Assembly: GCA_947629655.1 (NCBI GenBank)
Contig: CANREL010000001.1
Location: 62,001-126,000 of the forward strand
DNA length: 64,000 bases
DNA from: an uncultured Bacilli bacterium
Lineage (GTDB): Bacteria; Bacillota_I; Bacilli_A; RF39; UBA660
Reading direction: 5' to 3'
This document shows positions 24,481 through 32,693 of this stretch, piece by piece. The translations under genes were made by a program, and so were the position numbers. The notes below the pieces were generated by a model that was given only the letters and a program-made list of their open reading frames with translations, was not told the DNA's origin and ran no database searches. Position 1 is the first letter of the stretch. The number at the start of each line of letters is the position of its first letter.

Positions 24481-26226
24481 ATGAACAATCAAGATTTGAT
24501 AACGGAAATTAGACAAAAAGTTGATATCGTCGATTTGATTAGTGATTATATTCCTCTTATCCAAAAAGGTAAAAATTACTTTGGAGTATGTCCTTTTCAC
24601 AACGATACTAATCCTTCAATGAGTGTCAGTCGTGAAAAACAAATTTATAAATGCTTTTCTTGTGGCGCTAGTGGAAATGTCTTTAACTTTGTGATGGATT
24701 ACGATCATGTCGAATTTAAAGAAGCTATTAAGATTCTTGGTGAACGAGCTGGAGTAGAAGTAAATGGTATTCGCGTTGCTCCTAAAACGACCAAGTTTGA
24801 TCGCTATTATGAAATGTATGACATAGCTAATAAATATTATCAAAACAATATCAATACTAAAGAAGGACAAAGAGCCAAAAAATATTTAGAGTCGCGTCAA
24901 ATAGATGATGAGTTAATAAAAGAGTTTGGTATCGGTCTAGCTCTTGATAAAAATAATGCCTTGACGACGATTCTTTCCAGCAAAGACTACAGTATGAAAG
25001 AATTGGAACAGTTGGGATTAGCAAGTAACAGTCATGACGCTTATATAAATCGTATCATGTTTCCCCTTCACGATATAAGTGGTCATGTAGTCGGTTTCAG
25101 TGGCCGCATTTATGACAATTCTAACTTGAATAAATATTTGAATACCAAAGAGACAATCATCTTTAAAAAAGGTGAGTGCTTATACAATTATCACATTGCT
25201 CGTGATCATTGTCGCAAATTGAAATCCGTCATTATCGTCGAAGGATTTATGGATGCGATAAGACTAAGTCAAATCGGTCATAAAAACGTCATTGCGCTAA
25301 TGGGAACAGCCATGACTGGTGAACAGATGCAATTGGTCAAAAAATTATCGACTAATGTCTATTTATCTCTTGATGGTGATAATCCTGGTCAAACAGCTAT
25401 TTTAAATATCGGTGAACAATTAGTAAAAATGGGTTTGAATGTCAAAGTCATCTCTTTACCCAATAATAAAGGTGAACACGATCCAGATGAATACATCATC
25501 AAATATGGTCAAGAAAGATTTGATAACTTAATTGAAAATGCTTTAAATTATAGTGATTTTAAAATAAATTTCTTGAAGATTGGTGTCAATTTTAACAGCG
25601 ATGTCGAATTATCTAATTACGTAAATTCTGTAATTAGAGAAGTGAGTACTATAAAAGATGAAATAAGAAGAGAAATAATCCTTAAAAAACTTGCAATTGA
25701 AGTCAATCTGAGTTATAATACACTGGAAAAACGTTTGAATGAGTACTTAGAATTCACTAATGTTGTCAACCGTGAAGAAGAAGTAAAACATGAACCATTG
25801 CCAAAGAAAAAAGTTAGTAGTAAATATGACAAAGCTGCCTATGTTTTAATATACAGTATGGTTAATGATCCCTGGGCAATAAGAAAATTTGAAAAAGAAG
25901 ATGTTCACTTAATGACTAAGGAACTTCGTTATTTGGCTAGTGAGATATGTTATTATTATCACAAATATGGAACTATCAATATGGCTGATTTTTATACTTA
26001 TTTGACGGATAAAGAAGAACTGTTAGTAGTCTATAATTTCATAATGAGCTTGGATTATGAAGATGATATCAGTGTTAAAGCTATTGAAGATTATATCGGT
26101 GTCATTAAGGAATATAATATGAGGCAAGAGATAAAACGCCTAAATGATTTGATCAAAAGAGAAAATGATCCGATTGAAAAAGCTAAAATAGCTGAAAAAA
26201 TTAGACTGCTCAGAATAGGGGAGTGA
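24481..26226 (+). CDS. dnaG: DNA primase DnaG
   Basis: DnaG makes RNA primers at the replication fork. The 581-aa protein starts at ATG 24481 behind GGAGGAG; the longer frame from 24466 contains the RBS. It has an N-terminal CHCC zinc-binding domain (Cys37, His40, Cys58, Cys61), a TOPRIM domain with [13 protein letters not shown] near residues 250-262 and SLDGDNPGQ near 300, and a C-terminal helicase-binding region. It is the first gene of the macromolecular synthesis operon with rpoD, whose start overlaps the dnaG end region. Confidence 0.97.
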   Translation: MNNQDLITEIRQKVDIVDLISDYIPLIQKGKNYFGVCPFHNDTNPSMSVSREKQIYKCFSCGASGNVFNFVMDYDHVEFKEAIKILGERAGVEVNGIRVAPKTTKFDRYYEMYDIANKYYQNNINTKEGQRAKKYLESRQIDDELIKEFGIGLALDKNNALTTILSSKDYSMKELEQLGLASNSHDAYINRIMFPLHDISGHVVGFSGRIYDNSNLNKYLNTKETIIFKKGECLYNYHIARDHCRKLKSVIIVEGFMDAIRLSQIGHKNVIALMGTAMTGEQMQLVKKLSTNVYLSLDGDNPGQTAILNIGEQLVKMGLNVKVISLPNNKGEHDPDEYIIKYGQERFDNLIENALNYSDFKINFLKIGVNFNSDVELSNYVNSVIREVSTIKDEIRREIILKKLAIEVNLSYNTLEKRLNEYLEFTNVVNREEEVKHEPLPKKKVSSKYDKAAYVLIYSMVNDPWAIRKFEKEDVHLMTKELRYLASEICYYYHKYGTINMADFYTYLTDKEELLVVYNFIMSLDYEDDISVKAIEDYIGVIKEYNMRQEIKRLNDLIKRENDPIEKAKIAEKIRLLRIGE

Positions 26227-26231
26227 AACTA

Positions 26232-27320
26232 ATGGTAGGAGAAATCAAAACTATCGAGGACAGAAAAAAATCACTATTAAAAAAGGGAAAAGAGAATGGT
26301 TATATAACTTATGAAGAGTTAGCCAGTGAATTAAAAGGCCTAGAAGTCGATAGTGATACTCTAGATGATTTATACAATTTATTAGTTGAAAACAATATTG
26401 AAGTAGTTTCTGAAACTGCTGATAACTCAAATGATGATGAGGATCCAAGTAATCTTGTCGTTGAAGATTTAACTTTGACTAAAGATATCAAGATAAACGA
26501 TCCAGTAAGAATGTATTTAAAAGAGATTGGTCGTATCAATTTGCTTACGACTGATGAAGAATTTGAATATGCTAAACTTGCTGAACAAGGTGATGAATAT
26601 GCTAAGAAGATGTTAGCGGAATCCAATCTTCGTCTTGTTGTCAGTATTGCTAAACGTTATGTTGGACGTGGAATGTTATTCCTTGACTTAATCCAAGAAG
26701 GTAATATTGGTCTTATGAAAGCTGTTGATAAATTTGATCCTACCAAGGGATATAAATTTTCAACTTATGCAACGTGGTGGATACGTCAAGCTATAACTCG
26801 TGCGATTGCTGATCAAGCAAGAACTATTCGTATTCCTGTTCACATGGTTGAAACGATTAATAAATTAGCTCGTGTTCAAAGACAATTGACACAAGAGTTG
26901 AATCGCGAACCAACAGAGGAGGAAATAGCTAAGAAATTAGGAGTGACTGTTGATAAAGTTCGTGAAGTATATAAAATATCTCAAGATCCAGTATCTCTTG
27001 AAACACCAATTGGTGAAGAAGATGATTCTCATTTAGGTGATTTCATCAGAGACGAGAGAACGATGTCTCCTGAAGAATATGCTACTGTTGAGATGTTGAA
27101 GTCTGAACTTGCCAATGTTTTATCAACTCTTACTGAAAGAGAAGAAAAAGTATTGCGCTTGCGCTTTGGACTTGATGATGGTCAATGTCGTACTCTAGAA
27201 GAAGTTGGACAAATATTTGGAGTAACTCGTGAAAGAATTCGTCAAATCGAAGCAAAAGCTTTACGCAAATTGAGACATCCATCTCGTTCTAGAAAATTAA
27301 AAGATTTCTTAATCGATTAA
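26232..27320 (+). CDS. rpoD: RNA polymerase primary sigma factor (SigA/RpoD)
   Basis: This is the housekeeping sigma factor, 362 aa, a size close to Bacillus SigA. It shows region 1.2 ([16 protein letters not shown]), region 2 with [14 protein letters not shown] (promoter melting and -10 recognition), region 3, and region 4.2 helix-turn-helix [18 protein letters not shown] near the end. ATG 26232 is preferred because AGGGGAG (26217-26223) gives 8-base spacing; GTG 26223 overlaps the RBS. It follows dnaG and overlaps trmK by one base (TAATG). Confidence 0.98.
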   Translation: MVGEIKTIEDRKKSLLKKGKENGYITYEELASELKGLEVDSDTLDDLYNLLVENNIEVVSETADNSNDDEDPSNLVVEDLTLTKDIKINDPVRMYLKEIGRINLLTTDEEFEYAKLAEQGDEYAKKMLAESNLRLVVSIAKRYVGRGMLFLDLIQEGNIGLMKAVDKFDPTKGYKFSTYATWWIRQAITRAIADQARTIRIPVHMVETINKLARVQRQLTQELNREPTEEEIAKKLGVTVDKVREVYKISQDPVSLETPIGEEDDSHLGDFIRDERTMSPEEYATVEMLKSELANVLSTLTEREEKVLRLRFGLDDGQCRTLEEVGQIFGVTRERIRQIEAKALRKLRHPSRSRKLKDFLID

Positions 27321-27988
27321 TGAAAATAAGTAATAGATTAAAATTGATCGCATCCCTAGTTCCAGATGATGCCAATGTCTTGGACGTGGGGTGCGATCAT
27401 GCTTTATTAGATATTTTTTTAGTCACTCATAAAAAAAATATCAGAGCTATTGCTTCGGACATCAATTCTGGTCCTTTAAAACGAGCTATTGATAATGTAA
27501 AATTTTATAAAGTTGATCATGCTATTGACGTAAAACAAGGCGATGGCATTGTCAATATTACTGCTGAAGTTGACACCATCATTATATCGGGATTGGGTGG
27601 AAATACAATCATTGATATTCTAAAAAAAGATTTAGATAAATTGAAAAATGTCAAGACTTTGGTCATATCACCCCATGGTGAAGAAGAGAAAGTACGCCGT
27701 TTCATCACGAGTATCGGTTATGAAATAGCTGATGAAATATTTACTTGTGACCAAAATAAAGCCTACGTCATCATTAAATTTGTACGAGGAAATAAAAAGT
27801 ACACCGATTTAGAAATGCATTATGGACCAATAATTTTAAAAAATAAGAATGAATATTTTTATAAATATTATTCTGAGTGTCGTGCTAATTTAAAAGAGTT
27901 ATTAAAAGAAATACCCAAAGATAAAAAAAATATCTATGACGATATTGAAGAAGAGATAGAAAGATTGGACAAAATATTAAAAGTCTAA
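27320..27988 (+). CDS. trmK: tRNA (adenine(22)-N1)-methyltransferase TrmK
   Basis: TrmK is an SAM-dependent Rossmann methyltransferase that makes m1A22 in tRNA. The 222-aa protein has the SAM motif VLDVGCDHALLDIFL near residues 20-34, ASDINSGPLKRA (motif II), and the family motif IISGLGGNTIIDIL near 88-101. The C-terminus is a coiled coil, as in the family. Start ATG 27320 overlaps the rpoD stop. This dnaG-rpoD-trmK order is standard in Bacillota. Confidence 0.93.
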   Translation: MKISNRLKLIASLVPDDANVLDVGCDHALLDIFLVTHKKNIRAIASDINSGPLKRAIDNVKFYKVDHAIDVKQGDGIVNITAEVDTIIISGLGGNTIIDILKKDLDKLKNVKTLVISPHGEEEKVRRFITSIGYEIADEIFTCDQNKAYVIIKFVRGNKKYTDLEMHYGPIILKNKNEYFYKYYSECRANLKELLKEIPKDKKNIYDDIEEEIERLDKILKV

Positions 27989-27997
27989 TCTTTTTTT
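27962..27997 (+). terminator. Terminator of the dnaG-rpoD-trmK operon
   Basis: AGATTGGAC (27962-27970) pairs with GTCTAATCT (27983-27991, one G-U) and is followed by a T run. Confidence 0.75.
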
Positions 27998-28025
27998 GCA
28001 TAAAAAGATATATCATTCATAACCT
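27998..28025 (+). promoter_or_regulatory. Possible sporulation-sigma (SigE-like) promoter
   Basis: GCATAAA (27998) and CATAACCT (28018) loosely resemble SigE -35/-10 elements with 13-base spacing, upstream of the SpoVID-like gene. No good sigma-A promoter is present here. This is a weak match, offered because of the gene context. Confidence 0.25.
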
Positions 28026-28043
28026 TAAATAGGAGGAAACAAA

Positions 28044-28823
28044 ATGAGACAAGTTATACCATTTTCAAAAAACATTGAGTTTAAGACCATGATAAATGAA
28101 ATTACCAATATTTCCTTAGAACATAATCTATCTTTAAAAGACAAATATGACATAAGTGGTGATTTCTTTATAACAGGTAAGTATAAGATTAATGCAACTT
28201 CTACCACTGAAGAAGATTTTTCTTACAAAATTCCAATCGATATAACGATTGATCAAAAATATAAGACTGATAATATCGAATTGGAAATAGATGATTTTAA
28301 ATACGAAAAAGTAGAGGGAAATAAGTTGAAGATAGATATTGATTTATCAATTGATAATCTTGAGATGGAAGAAAAAGAAGAAGCATCTGAAACGGTAGAG
28401 AAAGATGAAATTGAGACAATTACTTTCGATGAAGAAGATGAGCGTAAAATATTATCTGATAGTGAAAAAAAAGAGATTGAACAATTGATAAATAGTGATG
28501 ATACTTCTGATCTGTTTGAAGAGATTAAAGAAGAGGCAACCCCATTGGAAATTGAAAAAGAAGTGGAAGTAGAAAATACTACTGTTGAAAAAAAAGAAGA
28601 AGAGAAAACACCTGTTGGTTCATTGTTCACGGCGTTTAAAGATACGGAAGAAACTTTTTCTACTTACTCTGTCTACATAATTAGAAATGGTGACAACGTA
28701 GAAGATATCATTTCTAAGTATAAGACGACACGTGAAAAATTAGAGGAATATAACGATATGTCCAACATAAAGATTGGTACTAAATTAATAATTCCCAATA
28801 CTGTGAATGAAAACGATAAATAG
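28044..28823 (+). CDS. SpoVID-like LysM protein (spore coat/cortex morphogenesis type)
   Basis: This is a 259-aa protein. The N-terminal ~110 residues resemble the SpoVID N-terminal domain: a central YDISGDFFITGKYKI segment and a YKIPIDITID element that parallels the HCFPVDITIP of Bacillus SpoVID. A Glu-rich disordered linker follows (about 112-195). A C-terminal LysM domain (about 210-257, VYIIRNGDNVEDIISKYKTT ... KIGTKLIIPN) would bind peptidoglycan or lipid II. The next gene is YsxE-like and valS lies downstream, the same order as spoVID-ysxE-valS in Bacillus. There is no signal peptide, as expected for a mother-cell protein. The domain calls are strong; the role in an actual spore is inference. 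Confidence 0.75.
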   Translation: MRQVIPFSKNIEFKTMINEITNISLEHNLSLKDKYDISGDFFITGKYKINATSTTEEDFSYKIPIDITIDQKYKTDNIELEIDDFKYEKVEGNKLKIDIDLSIDNLEMEEKEEASETVEKDEIETITFDEEDERKILSDSEKKEIEQLINSDDTSDLFEEIKEEATPLEIEKEVEVENTTVEKKEEEKTPVGSLFTAFKDTEETFSTYSVYIIRNGDNVEDIISKYKTTREKLEEYNDMSNIKIGTKLIIPNTVNENDK

Positions 28824-29703
28824 AATAAAAAAGGAGTTAAACTGTGAAATAAAAAAATACTCTTTTTTTAATAATGTCAAATACATAGAGACTGATAAGG
28901 GCAATTTTATCATCAAAAGAGTTCCTGATAATAAAATATTTATCAATTTAGAAAGAAATGATTTTGATAATTATATTGACTATAAATATGCGATTGAAGA
29001 CTATAAAATATATCCATATATCGATGATTTTGATATCGATGATGATGAAAGGGGATTGGATATCATCTATTTGATGTCCAAACTCCACAACAAGACGAGT
29101 TATTTCAAAGAATTAACTGTTGATGAAATAAAAAATGTATATGAAAAAAAGAAACTTCAGATTAGAGATTTGAATGAGTATTATGAGTATTTGCGTTTCT
29201 TCATTGAAGAAAAAGAATATCTATCGCCAACAGAAATATATCTTTTACGCAACATATCAATTATTTTCATCTGTCTCGATTTAGCTGATAAATATTTAGA
29301 AGATTGGTATGAAATAATCAAAAATAAAAAGAGAATGCGCATATCTTTACTTCACAACAATTTAAATCTGACACACATCATTGAAAATAATAAACCCTAT
29401 CTGATAAGTTGGGAACGTTATAAATATGACAATCCAATCTATGACTTTGTCAATTTTTATCATCAAGATTTCGATAAACTAGATTTTATTGATCTGTTGA
29501 ATATCTATAAGAATAATATAAATATGAGTAGAGAAGAATTATTGATGTTATATGTTGAAATATTGATGCCTAATAAGATAATTTTAGATAATAGTGAAAT
29601 AAAAAATATATATGATTTGACTGAACAAAATGTCTATTTGAATAAAGCTTATTATTTAATCTTAAAAGATGATAAGCCAAATGAGAAACAGAAAAAAGCA
29701 TAA
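28807..29703 (+). CDS. YsxE/CotS-like protein with a degenerate kinase fold
   Basis: This 298-aa protein resembles the aminoglycoside-phosphotransferase fold of spore-associated YsxE/CotS proteins. The catalytic-loop equivalent reads SLLHNNLNLTHII, lacking the Asp of HGD, and the metal-binding segment reads LISWERYKYDN where active enzymes have IDF/IDW. It is therefore probably a pseudokinase. It overlaps the SpoVID-like gene by 17 bases and no strong RBS precedes it, so translation is probably coupled. Assignment leans on gene order as well as sequence. Confidence 0.65.
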   Translation: MKTINRIKKELNCEIKKYSFFNNVKYIETDKGNFIIKRVPDNKIFINLERNDFDNYIDYKYAIEDYKIYPYIDDFDIDDDERGLDIIYLMSKLHNKTSYFKELTVDEIKNVYEKKKLQIRDLNEYYEYLRFFIEEKEYLSPTEIYLLRNISIIFICLDLADKYLEDWYEIIKNKKRMRISLLHNNLNLTHIIENNKPYLISWERYKYDNPIYDFVNFYHQDFDKLDFIDLLNIYKNNINMSREELLMLYVEILMPNKIILDNSEIKNIYDLTEQNVYLNKAYYLILKDDKPNEKQKKA

Positions 29704-29880
29704 TAGTCCCAATAAGATAAAAGCATTGATTTTAGTAGTTATGAAGATTAGAATTATCGTTTGATAAAAAATGATTACAAACATATTTAACATGAATAGA
29801 AGATACCATATTGAGTGTCTTCTTTTTGTTCGGCACAAACTGCAATTGCAGAAGAAATTATGTTTATTTTTTTTAAACAT
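29662..29880 (-). CDS. Possible small two-helix membrane protein
   Basis: This 72-aa minus-strand ORF starts at 29880 behind a good RBS (AGGTGG, six bases upstream). It encodes a Cys/Lys-rich head (NFFCNCSLCRTKRR) and two hydrophobic segments (about 25-47 and 50-72). Its 3' end overlaps the YsxE-like gene by 42 bases, and it spans a hairpin that looks like that gene's terminator. The good RBS favours a real gene, but A+T-rich antisense often yields Phe/Ile/Leu-rich ORFs, so doubt remains. Confidence 0.35.
   Translation of the reverse strand: MFKKNKHNFFCNCSLCRTKRRHSIWYLLFMLNMFVIIFYQTIILIFITTKINAFILLGLLCFFLFLIWLIIF
29801..29829 (+). terminator. Probable terminator after the YsxE-like gene
   Basis: AGAAGATA and TGTCTTCT can pair around a ~10-base loop (with one T-G pair), followed by TTTTT. 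Confidence 0.45.
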
Positions 29881-29932
29881 GACACCACCTAAAATATTTT
29901 ATGTCAAGTTGTTGAATAAGTGTAAAATATAA

Positions 29933-29961
29933 TTGTCCTTTATATGCCAAAATGCTATAAT
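29933..29961 (+). promoter_or_regulatory. Sigma-A promoter for the prepilin-like gene
   Basis: TTGTCC (29933-29938) and TATAAT (29956-29961) with 17-base spacing and a TG one base before the -10. Confidence 0.65.
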
Positions 29962-29989
29962 TATAATGTATACGTGGGTTGGTGATATT

Positions 29990-31663
29990 GTGAAAGGAAT
30001 CCTAAAAAAAATAAAAAAGTATCGTGAAGAAAACTCTAAAGGTTTTACTCTAATTGAAATGATTGGTGTAATAGTAATCATGGGACTAATCATGATTGTC
30101 GTCTTTCCAACATTATCGAAGATGATCCATAACAACAATAATCAAGAATATACCAATTACTATTCTATTATTGAAGAAGGGGCTCATGTCTATGCTGGTA
30201 CTCTAACTGATAAATTGGGAAGTAGTAAATACAGTGGTTGTGCTGAAATAACTTTAGATGAGTTGATTAATAACGGATATGTTCAAGCTTTTGACGATAA
30301 AAAAGTTACTTGTAAAACTGGTTCAGGTAATATCAAAATAAGAAATGATAAAGGAAATATAACAGTTAATTTCCAGTTGAATTGTAGTACTGGTGGAAAG
30401 AATGAATTCATAACGGGTACTAATGACAACAATGCATGTAATGCCTATGTCATGGAAGAAGAGATAAATTTAAAAACAAAAATTGATACAGCTATTCCAA
30501 CGAGCAATAAACAAGTAGTTGGAACTGATGTTTACATAAATGGAAGTAATCCTAATAACTATGTTTGGTATTCTGGTAAATTGTGGCGTGTTGTCAGCTA
30601 TAGTAATTCTACTGAAGTAGTAAAAGCTGTAACCGTTGATTCGATAACTAGTATTTATTTCAATCATAACAATTCTTCATCATATTTGGGAAGTGATGTT
30701 GAAACTTGGTTGAACAATGATTTCTTAACGTCTTTAAAAGAACCACAATTGTTCTTGGCAAGTAGTAGTTGGAATGCTACTAATAATACTAATACTGCTT
30801 TAAATCCTAGTAGTAATGATAAAATTGTCAAAGAAAAAGTTGGACTTATCAATACTTATGAATATGGTCGTATCAGTGGTTGGTATGGTTCTGGAAAGTA
30901 TTGGTTAATATCAGAAGGAACAGGTGCTAACAGTTTGATCAGTAATTCTGGAAGTGTTACGAGTGTTTCTTCAACATCGATGAATGGTGTTAGACCAGTT
31001 GTAACTTTTGCTTCCGATACTTTAGTTCATTCTGGTTCAGGAACGAGTTCTAATCCATATATCATTGACAATTCAGCTACTGCTACTGGTAAGAGTGGTG
31101 ATGCTATCAGTAGTCGTTATAGTGGTGAGTATGTCAATGTCAATGGTAGTAAGTATCGAATTGTTTCAACTGATGGCGAAAATGCTAAAGTAATAGGTAT
31201 TTCTTCACAAGGAAAATATCGTTTTAGTGATAACCATTACGATTATGCTTCATCTGAGTTGCGTACTAAAATGGAAGATAAGATTAAATCAAATCTCATA
31301 ACTAATGGTGACTTCTGTGCTGATACGATTAACAATGGAAGTATTGCTTATCAGTCTTCAAAATGTTTAACTCCTGATCGCGTCAACAATAGTATAAATA
31401 TTGGAATACCTAAAATAGGTGACTTATTCACTAGTAATATCAGTGGTATTAATACCTATTGGACAATAAATCCTAATACTGAGATTGATGGATCTGGAAC
31501 CAGTTACAATGCGACGATGAATATCATCAATTCTGATGGTAGTGTTGGAACTTCCATCATAACGGGTTCAAATGATGTAGTAGTTGTCTTCTATTTAGAT
31601 AGTAGTGTCAAGATTACTGGTGGAAAAGGAACTATTTCATCACCATATACTTTGTCAAAGTAA
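29990..31663 (+). CDS. Prepilin-like protein with two repeated C-terminal beta modules
   Basis: This 557-aa protein starts at GTG 29990 (RBS GGTGA at 29981-29985; the upstream part of the open frame lies in the promoter). Residues 1-18 are a basic leader ending KG, followed by FTLIEMIGVIVIMGLIMIVV: a type IV prepilin cleavage site (G18/F19, Glu at mature +5) and its hydrophobic helix. Residues ~190-358 and ~381-557 form two related modules, each with a YVWYSGKLWRVVS-like or YVNVNGSKYRIVS-like start and a G-G/K-GT..NPY or SPY end. Similar modules occur in surface proteins of gut Bacillota. Cys residues are sparse. No pilus assembly ATPase, prepilin peptidase or platform gene is in the window. 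A pseudopilin or secreted adhesin role is inferred. Confidence 0.8.
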   Translation: MKGILKKIKKYREENSKGFTLIEMIGVIVIMGLIMIVVFPTLSKMIHNNNNQEYTNYYSIIEEGAHVYAGTLTDKLGSSKYSGCAEITLDELINNGYVQAFDDKKVTCKTGSGNIKIRNDKGNITVNFQLNCSTGGKNEFITGTNDNNACNAYVMEEEINLKTKIDTAIPTSNKQVVGTDVYINGSNPNNYVWYSGKLWRVVSYSNSTEVVKAVTVDSITSIYFNHNNSSSYLGSDVETWLNNDFLTSLKEPQLFLASSSWNATNNTNTALNPSSNDKIVKEKVGLINTYEYGRISGWYGSGKYWLISEGTGANSLISNSGSVTSVSSTSMNGVRPVVTFASDTLVHSGSGTSSNPYIIDNSATATGKSGDAISSRYSGEYVNVNGSKYRIVSTDGENAKVIGISSQGKYRFSDNHYDYASSELRTKMEDKIKSNLITNGDFCADTINNGSIAYQSSKCLTPDRVNNSINIGIPKIGDLFTSNISGINTYWTINPNTEIDGSGTSYNATMNIINSDGSVGTSIITGSNDVVVVFYLDSSVKITGGKGTISSPYTLSK

Positions 31664-31666
31664 ATC

Positions 31667-31695
31667 TTTACAAAAATAATTTAATGTCATATAAT
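31667..31695 (+). promoter_or_regulatory. Sigma-A promoter for the T-box-HD-valS operon
   Basis: TTTACA (31667-31672) and TATAAT (31690-31695) have 17-base spacing, just upstream of the T-box leader. Confidence 0.75.
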
Positions 31696-31699
31696 TAGT

Positions 31700-31924
31700 G
31701 CAAAGGCCGCGAAGTCGAGGAGTAGCATGTTGATATTTTAAGAGAGTTAGTGGTTGGTGCAAACTAATAATAGACATGTGTGAAGGTAGCGATGGAGCCA
31801 AATTATTGAGTTTAGTAGATAGTTTCGTCTGTGCGCGTTAAGCATTTGAGAGTATATCAGTTTTGATATGAATTAAGGTGGTACCGCGATTATTCGTCCT
31901 TATGGATGAGTAATCGTTTTTTTT
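31700..31924 (+). promoter_or_regulatory. T-box riboswitch (tRNA-Val specific)
   Basis: This leader senses uncharged tRNA and blocks a terminator. Visible parts are stem I with AGAGAG (31741-31746) and the GGTGCAA distal loop (31755-31761), a probable specifier GTA (31786-31788, valine) flanked by GAAG and G, and the T-box proper AAGGTGGTACCGCG (31875-31888), whose central bases pair with the tRNA 3' end. The competing terminator is CGATTA (31887-31892) / TAATCG (31911-31916) with an inner CGTCC/GGATG pairing and eight T. Valine specificity agrees with valS downstream. Confidence 0.93.
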
Positions 31925-31941
31925 ATTGAAAGGAGAACTTT

Positions 31942-32682
31942 ATGAACATCGATATCATTGATCAAGAATTTAAAAAATATGTCAATACCTTTGACATGGA
32001 TGATAAAAATATTAATTTGAAGTATGAACATACTTTAGAAGTTGTCAAAATAACAGAATCTATTGCTCAGAAGTTGAATTTGAATGAAGAAGATACCACT
32101 TTAGCTAAGACGATCGCTTATCTTCATGACATCGGTCGTTTTGAACAAATAGTGAAGACTAATACTTTTAAAGATAATGCGATGGATCACGCTGATAATG
32201 GTGTCGATTTATTATTCAATCACGGTTTGATAGAAAATTTTAAAATTCCAGAAAAATATTATCACGTGATTGAGAAAAGTGTTCGTAATCACAATAAATT
32301 AGAGATAGAAACAGGAATTAATAAAGAAGAAGAATTATTTGTAAAATTGATAAGAGATGCTGATAAGCTCGATATTTATCGAGTCCGTCACAAATATGAA
32401 AGAGAAACTGATATCTTTAAAGATATTCCTCAAGAACAAAAATTAAAAGATTTTTATAATCATAAATCTATAAATATAAAAGATAATAAGACGAAAAGTG
32501 ATTCTTTATTATGTGTCATATCCTTTGTCTATGACATCAATTTTAAAGAGAGTATTGAAGTCTTGAAAAATCTTGGTTATTTTCAAAAGTTTATCAATGG
32601 TATAACGGTAACTGATGAAAGAAAAGATTTATTTGCTGAAATAAAAAAAGAGATATATGGTTATCTCAATATCAAAGAATAG
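31942..32682 (+). CDS. HD-domain phosphohydrolase
   Basis: This 246-aa HD-superfamily metal-dependent hydrolase has His30 in YEHTLEVV, the HD pair in [11 protein letters not shown] (about 62-72), a further HADNGVDLL (about 88), a central NHNKLEIE, and the distal Asp in [11 protein letters not shown]. All ligand positions look intact, so it is likely active on a phosphorylated or nucleotide substrate, but the substrate is unknown. It is the first gene after the valine T-box, with valS 11 bases downstream, so it should be induced together with valS by valine starvation. Confidence 0.85.
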   Translation: MNIDIIDQEFKKYVNTFDMDDKNINLKYEHTLEVVKITESIAQKLNLNEEDTTLAKTIAYLHDIGRFEQIVKTNTFKDNAMDHADNGVDLLFNHGLIENFKIPEKYYHVIEKSVRNHNKLEIETGINKEEELFVKLIRDADKLDIYRVRHKYERETDIFKDIPQEQKLKDFYNHKSINIKDNKTKSDSLLCVISFVYDINFKESIEVLKNLGYFQKFINGITVTDERKDLFAEIKKEIYGYLNIKE

Positions 32683-32693
32683 GGAGTGTTAAT

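Noticed and set aside
24418..24600. Minus-strand ORF over the dnaG start
   Set aside because: It overlaps a promoter, a terminator and the conserved dnaG zinc domain on the other strand, with no RBS.
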